DNA of 64,000 nt from Paenibacillus_E allorhizoplanae (GTDB taxonomy: Bacteria; Bacillota; Bacilli; Paenibacillales; NBRC-103111). The stretch covers positions 1-64,000 of the forward strand of contig NZ_CAKMMW010000020.1 in the NCBI RefSeq assembly GCF_927798215.1. Direction: 5' to 3'. This document shows positions 16,314-25,744 of this stretch, one piece after another (position 1 is the first letter of the stretch; every line of letters begins with the position of its first letter). The position numbers and the translations under genes are program-made. Below the pieces are notes generated by a model, which saw only the letters and a program-made list of their open reading frames with translations, did no database searches and was not told where the DNA came from.

Positions 16314-17624
16314 TTGTTCCGTAAATCTATTTCATGGGGTGTCATCTGTGCGCTGCTGCTAGTGTTGTCGGTAGGGTGCTCTAGCAATGAATCGTCCAAT
16401 CTCAGCACAGACAAGCCGCTGCCGCAAAGCAGCATAAAGCCCGAGGTGAAGAAGGATCCGGTTACGCTCACAATGCAGATCGCTGAAGGTTTGATCGTCA
16501 ACAGGGATATGGTATTAGGCATGATTAACGAATTCAAGAAAGTGCACCCGGAAATCAATGTGGAACTGGAGACGCTTCCCGCCGATCAAAGAAATGCAAA
16601 GCTACAAACTATGATCACGACGGCTGAAATGCCAGACATATACCAGCTTAATGCTCTACAAGAGTTGACCGCACTGTCTAACAAGGCGGGATATCTATAT
16701 GATATGAGTCAGTTAGAAGCAGCCAAAAATTTCTCTGATGATGTTCGCAGTGGTGTTACTGTAGACGGGAAAATGGCGGAGTTTCCAACTGGTCTAGGTT
16801 TCGTGGGATTTGCGTACAATATCCCCCTCTTAGAGTCCATCGGCTATTCGAAGCCTCCGCAAACTTGGGAGGAGTTGATGGATGCCGGAGAAAAGCTGAA
16901 AGCGAAGAACGTACCACTACTTGTTTACGCAGGCAAATGGGCTACGGCCATCGGCAATGTGTTCCACTGGACGTTCGGAAATAAAGGGCTTACAGATAAG
17001 GATTTCCAGACCGCCTATTTAAACAATAAAGTAGATTGGACAAAATACAGGGATGTCTTGTTAGAAGGCTATGATCGATTCAATAAATTGAATAAATACG
17101 TGCTGACCGGAAGCTACACATATGCCATCGAACAGGGTTATCAGGCTTTTGCAAAAGGCCAGGCGGCTATGGTGCTTGGTGGTACGTGGTCCATGCCGAA
17201 TATCGAGCAGAATAACCCGAACTTCAAATGGGGCTTCATGAACTTGCCTTACTCGTCAGATAAGGATAACAGTTATATTTATACGATTGAGGACGGTTTG
17301 ACGATTAATGCGAAGTCGAAGCATCTAGAAGAATCCAAAACGTTCATGAATTGGTTCTTTAGCAAAGAAAATTTTGCCAAGATTATTAAGGCTAAACAAA
17401 ACATGTCGGCGATGCCTGGCATTGGCGAGGTTTCACCGGTATTTGCGGATACGCAAAACTGGCTGAAATCCGGAAGAGTCATTACATTCGCCAACCTGAA
17501 ACCGATGACGAATCCGGTTTTCATCAAGTTGGCCGAGACGGCGCAAGGCGTTACATTCGGCAGTGATGTGAACAAAGCGGCAGACGAGTGGATCAAGGAA
17601 TACAACGATAAAATCAAAAAATAA
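16314..17624 (+). CDS. Sugar ABC transporter substrate-binding lipoprotein (family 1)
   Basis: The 436-residue protein has a signal sequence with a lipobox (LSVGC), so it is anchored outside the membrane. The body is a type 1 extracellular solute-binding domain; segments such as PDIYQLNALQEL, TGLGFVGFAYN, QTWEELMDAGEKLK and AFAKGQAAMVLGGTW are typical of CUT1 oligosaccharide binders. TTG 16314 fits GGAGG at 16301-16305 with an 8-base gap, better than GTG 16308. It is followed by an intrinsic hairpin and then two permeases, a common way to make more binding protein than permease. Confidence 0.88.
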   Translation: MFRKSISWGVICALLLVLSVGCSSNESSNLSTDKPLPQSSIKPEVKKDPVTLTMQIAEGLIVNRDMVLGMINEFKKVHPEINVELETLPADQRNAKLQTMITTAEMPDIYQLNALQELTALSNKAGYLYDMSQLEAAKNFSDDVRSGVTVDGKMAEFPTGLGFVGFAYNIPLLESIGYSKPPQTWEELMDAGEKLKAKNVPLLVYAGKWATAIGNVFHWTFGNKGLTDKDFQTAYLNNKVDWTKYRDVLLEGYDRFNKLNKYVLTGSYTYAIEQGYQAFAKGQAAMVLGGTWSMPNIEQNNPNFKWGFMNLPYSSDKDNSYIYTIEDGLTINAKSKHLEESKTFMNWFFSKENFAKIIKAKQNMSAMPGIGEVSPVFADTQNWLKSGRVITFANLKPMTNPVFIKLAETAQGVTFGSDVNKAADEWIKEYNDKIKK

Positions 17625-17639
17625 ACCGTTGTTTCGGTT

Positions 17640-17671
17640 GGAGGGAAGACTTCATGTTTCTCTCCTTTTTT
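17640..17671 (+). terminator. Attenuating terminator between binding protein and permeases
   Basis: GGAGGGAA pairs with TTCTCTCC, using one G-T pair, around a 10-base loop and is followed by TTTTTT. It lies between the binding protein and permease genes and likely lowers permease expression. Confidence 0.8.
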
Positions 17672-17696
17672 GCTAAAAGTTTGGAGGAATGCGCAC

Positions 17697-18596
17697 ATGC
17701 GAAGCAAAGGATCATTAAACCTCAAAACGTTTTGGATCGGCATTCTATTCTTGCTTCCTATTTCTATTATGATTGTCACATTTATGCTCGTCCCCGTATT
17801 TCAAACCATGTACTACAGCTTTACAAATTGGGACGGATTGGGCGAGTACCGTTTTATTGGCTTCAGAAATTATCAGCGAATATTTTCGGACGCGTCTTTC
17901 GTCAGGACAATGTATCGAACACTATGGATGGGAGTTGCAATTGCCTTACTGACGAATGCAATCGGTATGCTGCTAGCTCTCGCCGTCAATCAGGCATTCA
18001 AGACGAAAAATGTGATGCGGACGCTGTTTTATTTCCCTAAACTACTTCCAATCGTTTTAGGGGCTTACGTGTGGGGCTATATTTTGGACACGAACAACGG
18101 GTTAATGAACAAAATCCTCAGCAGTCTAATGGGAAAACCAATAAAAGTTTTATGGGTTGATTCACCCGACTTTGTGGCTTACACAATCATCCTGGTAGCG
18201 GTTTGGCAGCTGACCGGACCAATAATGATTGTCTACTTGGCTGCCCTGCAGTTCGTTCCCAATGAGATAAAAGAAGCGGCCATCATGGATGGGGCTTCAC
18301 CCAGTCGAAAATTTTTCAGCATCATCCTGCCGATGATTGCACCAGGTATAACGGTAAACACCCTCATCGGATTGGCGTCCGGGCTCAAGCTATTCGACCT
18401 ACCGTTTGCCTTGACGGGTGGAGGCCCTGCACGAGCTAGCGAGACGCTCGCGATCCGAATTTACAGAAACGCTTTTCAATCGCTTGATTTGGCTTACGGA
18501 ATGGCGGCCGCTTGCGTATTGGTCATATTTGTACTAGCCATTACGCTGCTGTTCGTCGTTGTGACCAAGAAATATGAGGGGAGGGCATATGAATGA
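17697..18596 (+). CDS. Sugar ABC transporter permease (CUT1, UgpA/LacF-like)
   Basis: The 299-residue permease has six predicted helices and the conserved cytoplasmic loop EAAIMDGASPSRKFFSIILPMIAP, which contacts the ATPase. ATG 17697 was chosen because GGAGGA lies 8 bases upstream; the frame extends further 5' without a site. It overlaps the second permease by 4 bases. No ATPase gene is nearby, as is usual where a shared MsmX-type ATPase serves many transporters. Confidence 0.9.
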   Translation: MRSKGSLNLKTFWIGILFLLPISIMIVTFMLVPVFQTMYYSFTNWDGLGEYRFIGFRNYQRIFSDASFVRTMYRTLWMGVAIALLTNAIGMLLALAVNQAFKTKNVMRTLFYFPKLLPIVLGAYVWGYILDTNNGLMNKILSSLMGKPIKVLWVDSPDFVAYTIILVAVWQLTGPIMIVYLAALQFVPNEIKEAAIMDGASPSRKFFSIILPMIAPGITVNTLIGLASGLKLFDLPFALTGGGPARASETLAIRIYRNAFQSLDLAYGMAAACVLVIFVLAITLLFVVVTKKYEGRAYE

Positions 18597-19423
18597 ATCC
18601 GCGAATGAAAAAAAGAATGTTCGAAGGATCCGTCCTATTGTTAGCTCTTTTATACAGCATCCCATTGTATTTAATTGCGGTAAATTCTCTGAAGTCCAAT
18701 AATCAAATTCAACAGCACCCATTAGGTTTCCCAGATTTCAGCATTGGGCTGGATAACCTTATTAGAGCATTTAAAGCAATGGAAATACTTAAAGCATATG
18801 CCGTCACTTTTTCCATTGCCATAATGAGTTTGACGTATATCATTTTCTTTTCTGCCATGGCCGCGTACGCCATCGCTAGGATCAATCATTGGTTTTTTCA
18901 GTCCGTTTATTGGTTTTACGTATCGCTCATTTTGATGCCAATTCAAGCGGCCTTCATCCCACTTATCTTTGTTTTGAAAAAATTCCATCTGTATAACAAC
19001 TTGTTCGGCATCTCAGCAGTTTATATCGGGGTTCTTTCCTCGTTCAGCATATTTATGTTTGTCGGCTTTATCCGGGGAATATCTATTGAGCTGGAGGAAG
19101 CCGCCAAGATAGAAGGATGTTCAACGCTCCGTTTGTTCGTTCAAATAGTCTTCCCACTGATGAAGCCGATCAGCGCCACACTATTTATTTTTCAATTCGT
19201 ACACATATGGGATGACCTGTTGTTGCCCCTTGTACTACTAACCTCGAATAAATATCCCACAGTTACATTGAGTTTGTACAAGTTTTTCTCAGACCTAGGC
19301 CAGACCGATCTAAGCTTGTTGTTTGGCGGATTTATACTCGTATTGGCCCCGGTTATCGTCATGTTCTTATTTTTGCAAAAATACTTTGTCAGCGGGCTGC
19401 AGGCGGGTGCTTTAAAAGGATAA
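18593..19423 (+). CDS. Sugar ABC transporter permease (CUT1, UgpE/LacG-like)
   Basis: The 276-residue permease has six predicted helices, the loop EEAAKIEGCSTLRLFVQIVFPLMKP and the usual C-terminal end YFVSGLQAGALKG. It is coupled to the first permease by an ATGA overlap and ends the operon; a strong terminator follows. Confidence 0.9.
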   Translation: MNPRMKKRMFEGSVLLLALLYSIPLYLIAVNSLKSNNQIQQHPLGFPDFSIGLDNLIRAFKAMEILKAYAVTFSIAIMSLTYIIFFSAMAAYAIARINHWFFQSVYWFYVSLILMPIQAAFIPLIFVLKKFHLYNNLFGISAVYIGVLSSFSIFMFVGFIRGISIELEEAAKIEGCSTLRLFVQIVFPLMKPISATLFIFQFVHIWDDLLLPLVLLTSNKYPTVTLSLYKFFSDLGQTDLSLLFGGFILVLAPVIVMFLFLQKYFVSGLQAGALKG

Positions 19424-19480
19424 GGCCAATGGAAGTGGTGTAAGGAAGCGATAAGTATCAAATGAATTCACGATAATTGG

Positions 19481-19523
19481 AAAGAGCAGCATGCCGAGAA
19501 AAGTTGGCAGCTGCTCTTTTTAT
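19481..19523. terminator. Terminator between convergent genes
   Basis: AAAGAGCAGC (19481-19490) and GCTGCTCTTT (19511-19520) form a perfect 10-bp stem, with a smaller TGCC/GGCA stem inside the loop, followed by TTTAT. It ends the transporter operon and may also serve the convergent glycoside hydrolase gene, which stops at 19531. Confidence 0.85.
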
Positions 19524-19530
19524 ACTGGAA

Positions 19531-22110
19531 TTAACGTCCCAGTTCGTATTGATCCGAGATTTCGGTACTACTTAGTGCACGATTAAATACTTGAGTATCA
19601 TCGATCCAGCCTTTCCAAAGGTTTCCGAAAGTTTTACTTGCGCCAATGATTATACCACTAGCTTCGGAAGTGACGCTTCTAGCAGCGGAATTCTCCAGAA
19701 CACCGTTCATGTAGACTTTCGCCGTCGTACCATCGTAAGTTACTGCAAGGTGGACCCATTGATTAACTGGAATGTTGGTAGTACCAAGTAGCGGTAACCC
19801 GCCGAGGTAGGTTCCGACAACGCCTGTGCTATCACGATACAACCAAATTTTTCCATTTGTACCATCCTGCTGTATTACGTATTTAGCAGTACTGGCAGCA
19901 CCATCATGTTTCACCCAAGCCGTTGCCGTGAAACTGCTTGTGCCTGGATTTGCAACGTTAGGTGTAGTAGCATAATCGTCTATGCCATCCAAGTAAAGGG
20001 CATTGCCAACTCGACCTGAAGCGAAGCTTGCGCCGTTAGTCAGAGTAGCTGATTGGCTATAGCTTGCTGAGTCGCTGCCTACAAAACCGGAAGTCTCGTT
20101 GAACTTCCACCAGGTGCTATTGTACTGGTCCTTCATTTCTGTTGCAGTGAGTTGGCGATTGTAGATGGAGACTTCATCGATCCCACCATTCCAGAGGTTA
20201 CCGAAGGACTTACTCGCACCGAAAATCATTCCGCCCGTAGGCTCTGAATCAAGAGCAATAGTCCGGGATCCATCCTGCACCCCGTTCAAGAAAAGACGGA
20301 GGGTAGCACCATCATAGGTTACTCCGACATGTGTCCACGTACCAACCGGAATTGTACCAGTAGAGAACGTTCCAACGCCACCGAGAAAGGTTTCTAGTCG
20401 ACCGTCAGAGTACCGATTAAGCCAAATCTTACCGTTAGTACCATCCTGTTGGATGATATACTGTGAGCCTGAGGCAGCATCTAACTTCACCCAAGCCGTT
20501 GCACTAAATCTGCCGTAGCCAGATGGAGAAACTGGGTTCAATATGTGTGGGGCCGTAGCATAAGTAGTTGTTCCGTTAAACTGTAAGGCATTATTTATTT
20601 GGCCGCTGATCCAACCCCCGCCATTTACTACGGTAGCATTGCGCGCATATTCCGTACTGTCAGCTGCGACCGAGCCACTTGTTTCGTTGAACTTGTAATA
20701 AGCTTGACGTTCCAAGTCCGTCACATTCAGTGTTGTAAAGACTGCAAAACTTTGCGGATTTAGACGTACTTGGGTATGCCCGATGAAGTCAGCGGAAACT
20801 GTACCTTTGTCGGTAATACCACCATCACCATTCTCATTCCAAACGAACAATCGGAACGCTGTATTTGCGCCAACGCCGTTAAACGAAATAGTTGTCGTAG
20901 CACCAGTGTCGTTCAGTGCATAGACTGCCAAATTGCTTGAGTTTGGATCCTTCAAGGCATTCACGATCTTGCCAGTAACCGTACCTGTTACACTCACAAG
21001 ATTCCAGTGGCTGTTAGCTGTGTGTGTGAACAACCGAGTTGCATTGTACACTGGCTTCAAGGGATAGCCATCAGTCCCACTGCCAATTTCGCTGTGGTAC
21101 TGTGTACCATTATCATACTTCGCTTTGTAAGCATCCCATTTCGTCAGGGCAACGAACTTCCGCTTCATGGCATTCATCGTAAATTCGGCATGCTCATAAG
21201 CACTGACTACGGTATCTGTGATAGGGATAGATGTGCCGTTCAAGCAACCTGGGTCGTAAGTGCAAGTGCTCTTATCACCACGCACACCATACTCCATGAT
21301 GTACACTGGTTTCTGCCCAGCTGCTGATAAACCATTAATAATGGTGCGTACACCATCTAAACGATCTATCCCATACTGAACATCATCATAGTCCCAGTAA
21401 ATGTGAATGGAGTAACCATCAAGGATATCGGTCATGTGGGCATCCATGTAATCGAACCAGGACTGTTGATTAGTAAGTAACAGATCGCCACCGATAAACT
21501 TGATACCGCTCTTAATCCCAAGCGCTGTAAGCTGAGTGTTCAGAGTTCGATAGAACGTCTCATAATCGCTTTGCGTAATCGAGGTTGAGTTGACTTCGTT
21601 CTGAATCGTTACGTACTTGACATTGGAATAACCCAGCGTGACTTTCAGACGATACAACTCATTCGCAAAAGTCTGCATCTGCGTCGTGATATTCGTGTAA
21701 GGACCATGCCAATAGGTGATATTAACTTCAGCACCGGAGCTTTGCGCCAACGCCACAGTTTGCTCGAAGGATGCCATGTAATCCGGATAAGTGACGGTAT
21801 CTTCACCTTTGGAATCGTAGAAGATTCGAACGATCTGCGAATCAAGAGCCTTTACTTTACGCTCCAACAAACCAATGTTACTAGTAGTTATTCCGTCTAC
21901 AGCGCTGATTGAAGCGTATAGGTTCTGATTGTACTCCGTACCGCTGCCAACAAAATCGGATTGCAACACGGTACCTGTATTTACTGTGAATTCGGATGCA
22001 GCAAGTGCGTTTTGAGAGGGGAGAGTTAGGACAGCGGAAGCAACAATTAGAAGAGTAACAGCAGCGGATATTATGGTCTTCTGAAACAACTTAACAGACA
22101 TCAAACTCAT
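19531..22110 (-). CDS. Secreted clan-A glycoside hydrolase with two LamG domains
   Basis: The 859-residue protein starts with a signal peptide (hydrophobic core AAVTLLIVASAVLTL, likely cut after NALA). The catalytic TIM barrel has the clan GH-A pattern of two acids: N171-E172 (TIQNEVN, acid/base) and E273 (YIMEYG, nucleophile), with H236 in SIHIYWD. A short beta domain follows, then two LamG-like modules (about 470-670 and 670-855) that are close copies of each other, each with KFNETSG, AWVK, QQDGTNGKIWL and GASK-x-FGNLW. LamG modules bind glycans. ATG 22110 or GTG 22113 fits the GGAGTG site. The exact GH family was not identified. Substrate is probably a plant or microbial polysaccharide. 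Confidence 0.75.
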   Translation of the reverse strand: MSLMSVKLFQKTIISAAVTLLIVASAVLTLPSQNALAASEFTVNTGTVLQSDFVGSGTEYNQNLYASISAVDGITTSNIGLLERKVKALDSQIVRIFYDSKGEDTVTYPDYMASFEQTVALAQSSGAEVNITYWHGPYTNITTQMQTFANELYRLKVTLGYSNVKYVTIQNEVNSTSITQSDYETFYRTLNTQLTALGIKSGIKFIGGDLLLTNQQSWFDYMDAHMTDILDGYSIHIYWDYDDVQYGIDRLDGVRTIINGLSAAGQKPVYIMEYGVRGDKSTCTYDPGCLNGTSIPITDTVVSAYEHAEFTMNAMKRKFVALTKWDAYKAKYDNGTQYHSEIGSGTDGYPLKPVYNATRLFTHTANSHWNLVSVTGTVTGKIVNALKDPNSSNLAVYALNDTGATTTISFNGVGANTAFRLFVWNENGDGGITDKGTVSADFIGHTQVRLNPQSFAVFTTLNVTDLERQAYYKFNETSGSVAADSTEYARNATVVNGGGWISGQINNALQFNGTTTYATAPHILNPVSPSGYGRFSATAWVKLDAASGSQYIIQQDGTNGKIWLNRYSDGRLETFLGGVGTFSTGTIPVGTWTHVGVTYDGATLRLFLNGVQDGSRTIALDSEPTGGMIFGASKSFGNLWNGGIDEVSIYNRQLTATEMKDQYNSTWWKFNETSGFVGSDSASYSQSATLTNGASFASGRVGNALYLDGIDDYATTPNVANPGTSSFTATAWVKHDGAASTAKYVIQQDGTNGKIWLYRDSTGVVGTYLGGLPLLGTTNIPVNQWVHLAVTYDGTTAKVYMNGVLENSAARSVTSEASGIIIGASKTFGNLWKGWIDDTQVFNRALSSTEISDQYELGR

Positions 22111-22523
22111 CACCGTTTCACACTCCATTTCCGGATTTGTGATCGGGACATCCAGATGCAATCATCTCTAGATGGCAGTCAGTATAAATATACGATGACT
22201 ACATACTTGATAAGCATCCGACCAGAAGGTAAATGGTACATTTGAAACCTTACCTTCAAAACTAGTTGTATTGCTGGAATTCTGATTCCTAATTAAAGAC
22301 CTCCTTTATATAAAATGGGTTCCCTGCATCTCTAGATATAGAGGAAATGGAATGACATGTATATGTGTTTTTTTATAAATTTATGGCGAAATCAATTGTG
22401 GACGATGCAATCATAAAAACACATGATTTTTGATGTCTGTACATATTTCTTTTTTATCGCTCCCAGTACAATTAAGATAAGTGATTGATGAGGCGGAGCG
22501 CATGCAAATAGGAGTTGATACTT
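22111..22523. promoter_or_regulatory. Divergent intergenic region rich in small repeats
   Basis: This gap separates the secreted hydrolase gene from the ceramidase-like gene and contains no ORF of its own. It holds GAAGGTAA/TTACCTTC (22225-22232 and 22250-22257), an internal AAATG-GTA-CATTT palindrome, two copies of CATCTCTAGAT (22163 and 22327), a CTCTA-GATA-TAGAG palindrome (22330-22343), and long arms ATGTGTTTTT/AAAAACACAT (22363 and 22415). These are candidate binding sites for AraC-type or other regulators of both genes; none could be assigned. Confidence 0.4.
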
Positions 22524-23873
22524 TTGAAATTAGCGGTCGTAAAACAAAGCATTACACCCGATACGCCTGTTTTTCTAGCCGGCTTCGGAACTAGGGATCG
22601 AAAGAGCGAAGGGGTGCTAGATGACATCTTCGTTAAAGTTGCATGGCTCGAAAGTATGGAGTCGCTTGTAGTAATTACTTTGGATGCACTTGGCGGGGAT
22701 CGCAGCTTTGTAACAGGCATCAAGGAAGCTTTAAGAGAAGTCTTCGGGTTAAAGTCCGAGCAGGTGTTAATTAATTTTTCCCATACACATTGCTCTGTAT
22801 TTTTGACAGGAGAGGCTAGTGAAGGGCGTAGAGGCGGGTACAGCCTTGGGCAGTCACAATGGCCAGAGAAGGACAAGGATATCAATTATGCGGAGGACAT
22901 CCGCTATTTTCGCTTTATACGCGATACGATAATCAGCCTGTTGCAGCATTGTTCGCAAAATCTAACAGAAGGCACTCTTCTACTATTGAAAGGAAATTCC
23001 AATGCAGGGGTAAGTAGACGGCTCATGACGGAAGAAGGCCTGATGTTCAAACCGAATTTCCAAGCAGAAACAGATCAAGACCTTTTCGTGCTGCAATTGC
23101 TTGACTCACAAGGCGAGCTTAAAGGACTTGTGTTCAGCTACGGTTGTCATCCGACCTGTATTGGACCGAATATGATTTCAGCGGAGTTTGTTGGTCAAGC
23201 CTGCACGGAATTGGAAGCTTCGTTTCCTGACAGCATCGCGATCTTTTTACAGGGCTGCGGGGCGGACATTAAACCGCTGAAAACCGTAATCGACGACCGC
23301 TTTAAGTCATGCACGGTAGAAGAAATGCGAGAAGCTGGGGTGGAATTGGCGGAAGATGTTATGCGGACACTATCCAAGAGTGGAGCTCTGAAGCTTACAG
23401 GTTCCATGCAAACTGCTGAGGTTGGAGTAAGACTTTTCACAGAGCCTTGGGGGCTTACCGAAATGCTCTCCATCGTAGGGGACGAAACGAAAACTGATTA
23501 CAGAAGACGAGCGGCCAGACGAACGGCTGATGCCATTAAAGAAGGCAGTGTGCGCCAAGTTCTTCCTTTTACAATCACAGTGTGGGGTTTGGGAGATGGT
23601 TTCCGGATCATTGCATTGGAAGGAGAAGTTCCCTCTTCATATGCCATATCTATCAAAAGGATATTTTCAACTATGAACGTCATGGTATTAGGCTACAGCA
23701 ACGGGGTTCCTACCTATATTCCTACGGGTCAAATTCTGAAAGAAGGCGGATACGAAGCGGAGGCATTTGTTCTTCATGGGTATCGTGGTCCTTTCGTACC
23801 GGAGAATGAATGGATTATCCTTGGTGCCGTTAAAGAGGCAGAGGAAAGGCTTCATATACCAAAGGAGGAGTAA
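22524..23873 (+). CDS. Neutral/alkaline ceramidase-like amidohydrolase (first copy)
   Basis: The 449-residue protein resembles the N-terminal catalytic domain of neutral ceramidase, a zinc amidase. The metal-site segments FSHTHCSV and YGCHPTCIG, and GNGVPTYIPT-like GYSNGVPTYIPTG near the C-terminus, are visible. No signal peptide is seen, so it acts in the cytoplasm. Bacterial relatives in sugar clusters probably hydrolyse amide or ester bonds in glycan breakdown products rather than sphingolipids; this is an inference. TTG 22524 sits 9 bases after GGAG. A second copy lies at 34509. Confidence 0.7.
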   Translation: MKLAVVKQSITPDTPVFLAGFGTRDRKSEGVLDDIFVKVAWLESMESLVVITLDALGGDRSFVTGIKEALREVFGLKSEQVLINFSHTHCSVFLTGEASEGRRGGYSLGQSQWPEKDKDINYAEDIRYFRFIRDTIISLLQHCSQNLTEGTLLLLKGNSNAGVSRRLMTEEGLMFKPNFQAETDQDLFVLQLLDSQGELKGLVFSYGCHPTCIGPNMISAEFVGQACTELEASFPDSIAIFLQGCGADIKPLKTVIDDRFKSCTVEEMREAGVELAEDVMRTLSKSGALKLTGSMQTAEVGVRLFTEPWGLTEMLSIVGDETKTDYRRRAARRTADAIKEGSVRQVLPFTITVWGLGDGFRIIALEGEVPSSYAISIKRIFSTMNVMVLGYSNGVPTYIPTGQILKEGGYEAEAFVLHGYRGPFVPENEWIILGAVKEAEERLHIPKEE

Positions 23874-23955
23874 ACATAGTAAATAAGTCATAAAAGCACA
23901 TAACATGAACTATTTCTTCCATATTCGAATGTCTCTATTTCTTTTAAGCTAGAAG

Positions 23956-23970
23956 AAACGTAAAACGTTT
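23956..23970. promoter_or_regulatory. Inverted repeat upstream of binding-protein gene
   Basis: AAACGT and ACGTTT form a perfect 6-bp inverted repeat around AAA, 40 bases before the start of the lipoprotein gene at 24011. It resembles an operator of a LacI-type regulator but has no certain partner. Confidence 0.3.
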
Positions 23971-24010
23971 AAGTATAGCCAATATGAAGTAAGGTAAAGG
24001 GGGAAAACGC

Positions 24011-25633
24011 ATGAAAAAGTGGTTACCCGCAGCACTCTCAGTCACGGTAAGTATTTCCGTATTGCTTACAGCATGTAGCTCTAATGATGCGCCTTCAGCT
24101 ACAGATACTAAAGCAACTGCAACAACAGAAACATCCAAGGCAACAGAGGCACCCAAGGTTCAGGCTACGTTTAACGTTATATCCAACGATGGTGGTTACG
24201 CATACTCCAAGACGGCGACAAAAGAGGATCCGTATCATACGGAAATGGCAAGATTATTTTCCGAATTTTCAGGTCAGCCGACTACGATTAAGTATGAATT
24301 CATCCCATCGGCCGATTATACACAGCAAGTGACTGTTCGTTTCGCGTCTGGTGACATTCCAGAAGTTGTAACATCGGACTCCATTCTTAACTCTGCACAT
24401 GCTACTGCGGTGGAGAATGGCATATTTCTTCCATTGAACGATTTGATTGACAAGTACGGTAAAAATATTAAGGCAAAAGTTCCAGAAGCGACTTGGTCCC
24501 TTCCCGCTTTGAGCAAAGATGGCAAAATTTACGGGATTCCTAAACTGTTAACGCCAATCAACCCTCAAGCACTTCTGATCCGAAAGGATTGGCTCGATAA
24601 ATTAGGCATGAAACAACCTGAGACGATGGAAGAGTATCTTGCTTTCTTCGAAAAGGTAAAAACAACTGATCTAAATGGTAATGGAAAAAATGACGAAGTC
24701 GGATATGAAATTCGTGGTATGTTTGGATTCAGTAACTTCTTCTTCTATGCTCAAGGCATTTCACCGGGTGAAAATGGTGCGCTTGTTTGGCATGATGTAA
24801 ACGGCCAGTTCATCCCGGATATCATTAATCCGAAAATGAAAGAAGCTATGTTGTTTTACAAAATGCTATACGATAAAGGCTATATTAACAAAGACTTTAT
24901 TAACGTGAAAGACGCGGACTGGGTTAAAGCGATTCAAGACGATAAAGTTGCGACTTGGAGTCATGATTTGCGGAATTTGAATAGTTGGACACCAGATAAA
25001 TTTGCTGGAAAAAGCGCGAAAATCGACTTACTGCCAGGTGTGAAGCAAGCCGATGGCAAATATTTACTCGGTCCAAAAGGAACGGGTATCGCAAAAGTGT
25101 ATATTCTGACCAAAAACGCGAAAAATCCAGAGCGCTTCATCCAATTCCTTGACTGGACCTACTCGGATAACGCGAAAAAGGACACTTTCTTCCGTTACGG
25201 TATCAAAGACCGCAACTACACAGAAGCCAACGGTCAAATTACTTGGGATCCTAAGCTACCTGCTAACGCGAATGAAAAACTGCAATACCAAACAATGGTG
25301 AATCCGTCAGGCGATACACGGATGGATCCTGAAGTGATTAAAAGAGAAGGCGTAATTGATCCTGAGTTAGTTAAAAAAGGCATGGGATACGAAGAGAAGA
25401 ACTTGTTCGAGATCCCAAGTATGAGCATGCCAACGCCGGATTCGATCAAAACAAAACCAGAACTTGGTTTCGCTGCTGGTTCATTGTTCCTGGATACGCT
25501 TACTCAAATTATGATTGGCAAGATTGATCCTGACAAAGCTTTTGACAATTTCGTGGCTGATTGGAAAAAACGCGGCGGAGATCAGGCGATCAAGGAAGCA
25601 AATGACTGGTATGCTAAAAACAAAAAGAAATAA
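24011..25633 (+). CDS. LipO-type oligosaccharide-binding lipoprotein (second transporter)
   Basis: The 540-residue lipoprotein has the lipobox LLTAC followed by a Ser/Thr/Ala-rich linker. The body is of the large LipO type that works with LplB/YtcP permeases, and includes a calcium-loop-like DLNGNGKNDE. KIYGIPKL, IRKDWLDKLGMKQPETMEEY and FADW-type ends (VADWKKRGGDQ) are typical. Members bind complex oligosaccharides. AAAGGGGG precedes the ATG. A hairpin follows, then two permeases. A paralogue without permeases lies at 48766. Confidence 0.88.
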   Translation: MKKWLPAALSVTVSISVLLTACSSNDAPSATDTKATATTETSKATEAPKVQATFNVISNDGGYAYSKTATKEDPYHTEMARLFSEFSGQPTTIKYEFIPSADYTQQVTVRFASGDIPEVVTSDSILNSAHATAVENGIFLPLNDLIDKYGKNIKAKVPEATWSLPALSKDGKIYGIPKLLTPINPQALLIRKDWLDKLGMKQPETMEEYLAFFEKVKTTDLNGNGKNDEVGYEIRGMFGFSNFFFYAQGISPGENGALVWHDVNGQFIPDIINPKMKEAMLFYKMLYDKGYINKDFINVKDADWVKAIQDDKVATWSHDLRNLNSWTPDKFAGKSAKIDLLPGVKQADGKYLLGPKGTGIAKVYILTKNAKNPERFIQFLDWTYSDNAKKDTFFRYGIKDRNYTEANGQITWDPKLPANANEKLQYQTMVNPSGDTRMDPEVIKREGVIDPELVKKGMGYEEKNLFEIPSMSMPTPDSIKTKPELGFAAGSLFLDTLTQIMIGKIDPDKAFDNFVADWKKRGGDQAIKEANDWYAKNKKK

Positions 25634-25650
25634 TGTTGATTAACTTGAGG

Positions 25651-25673
25651 GGGGAAGTGAAAACTTCCCCTTT
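25651..25673 (+). terminator. Attenuator hairpin between LipO and permease genes
   Basis: GGGGAAGT and ACTTCCCC form a perfect 8-bp stem with a GAAA loop, followed by TTTC. The U tract is short. It probably stabilises the upstream message or lets part of the transcription through. Confidence 0.65.
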
Positions 25674-25744
25674 CATCTATAATTTCTATCATTTCGAACA
25701 ATACGTTATACGCTGCTGAGTAATCAAGTAAAGGTGGTTTTCTG

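Noticed and set aside
17654..18040. A 128-residue frame that starts with a ribosome binding site before the first permease
   Set aside because: It overlaps the permease in another frame and has no protein-like features; its apparent binding site is the terminator stem.
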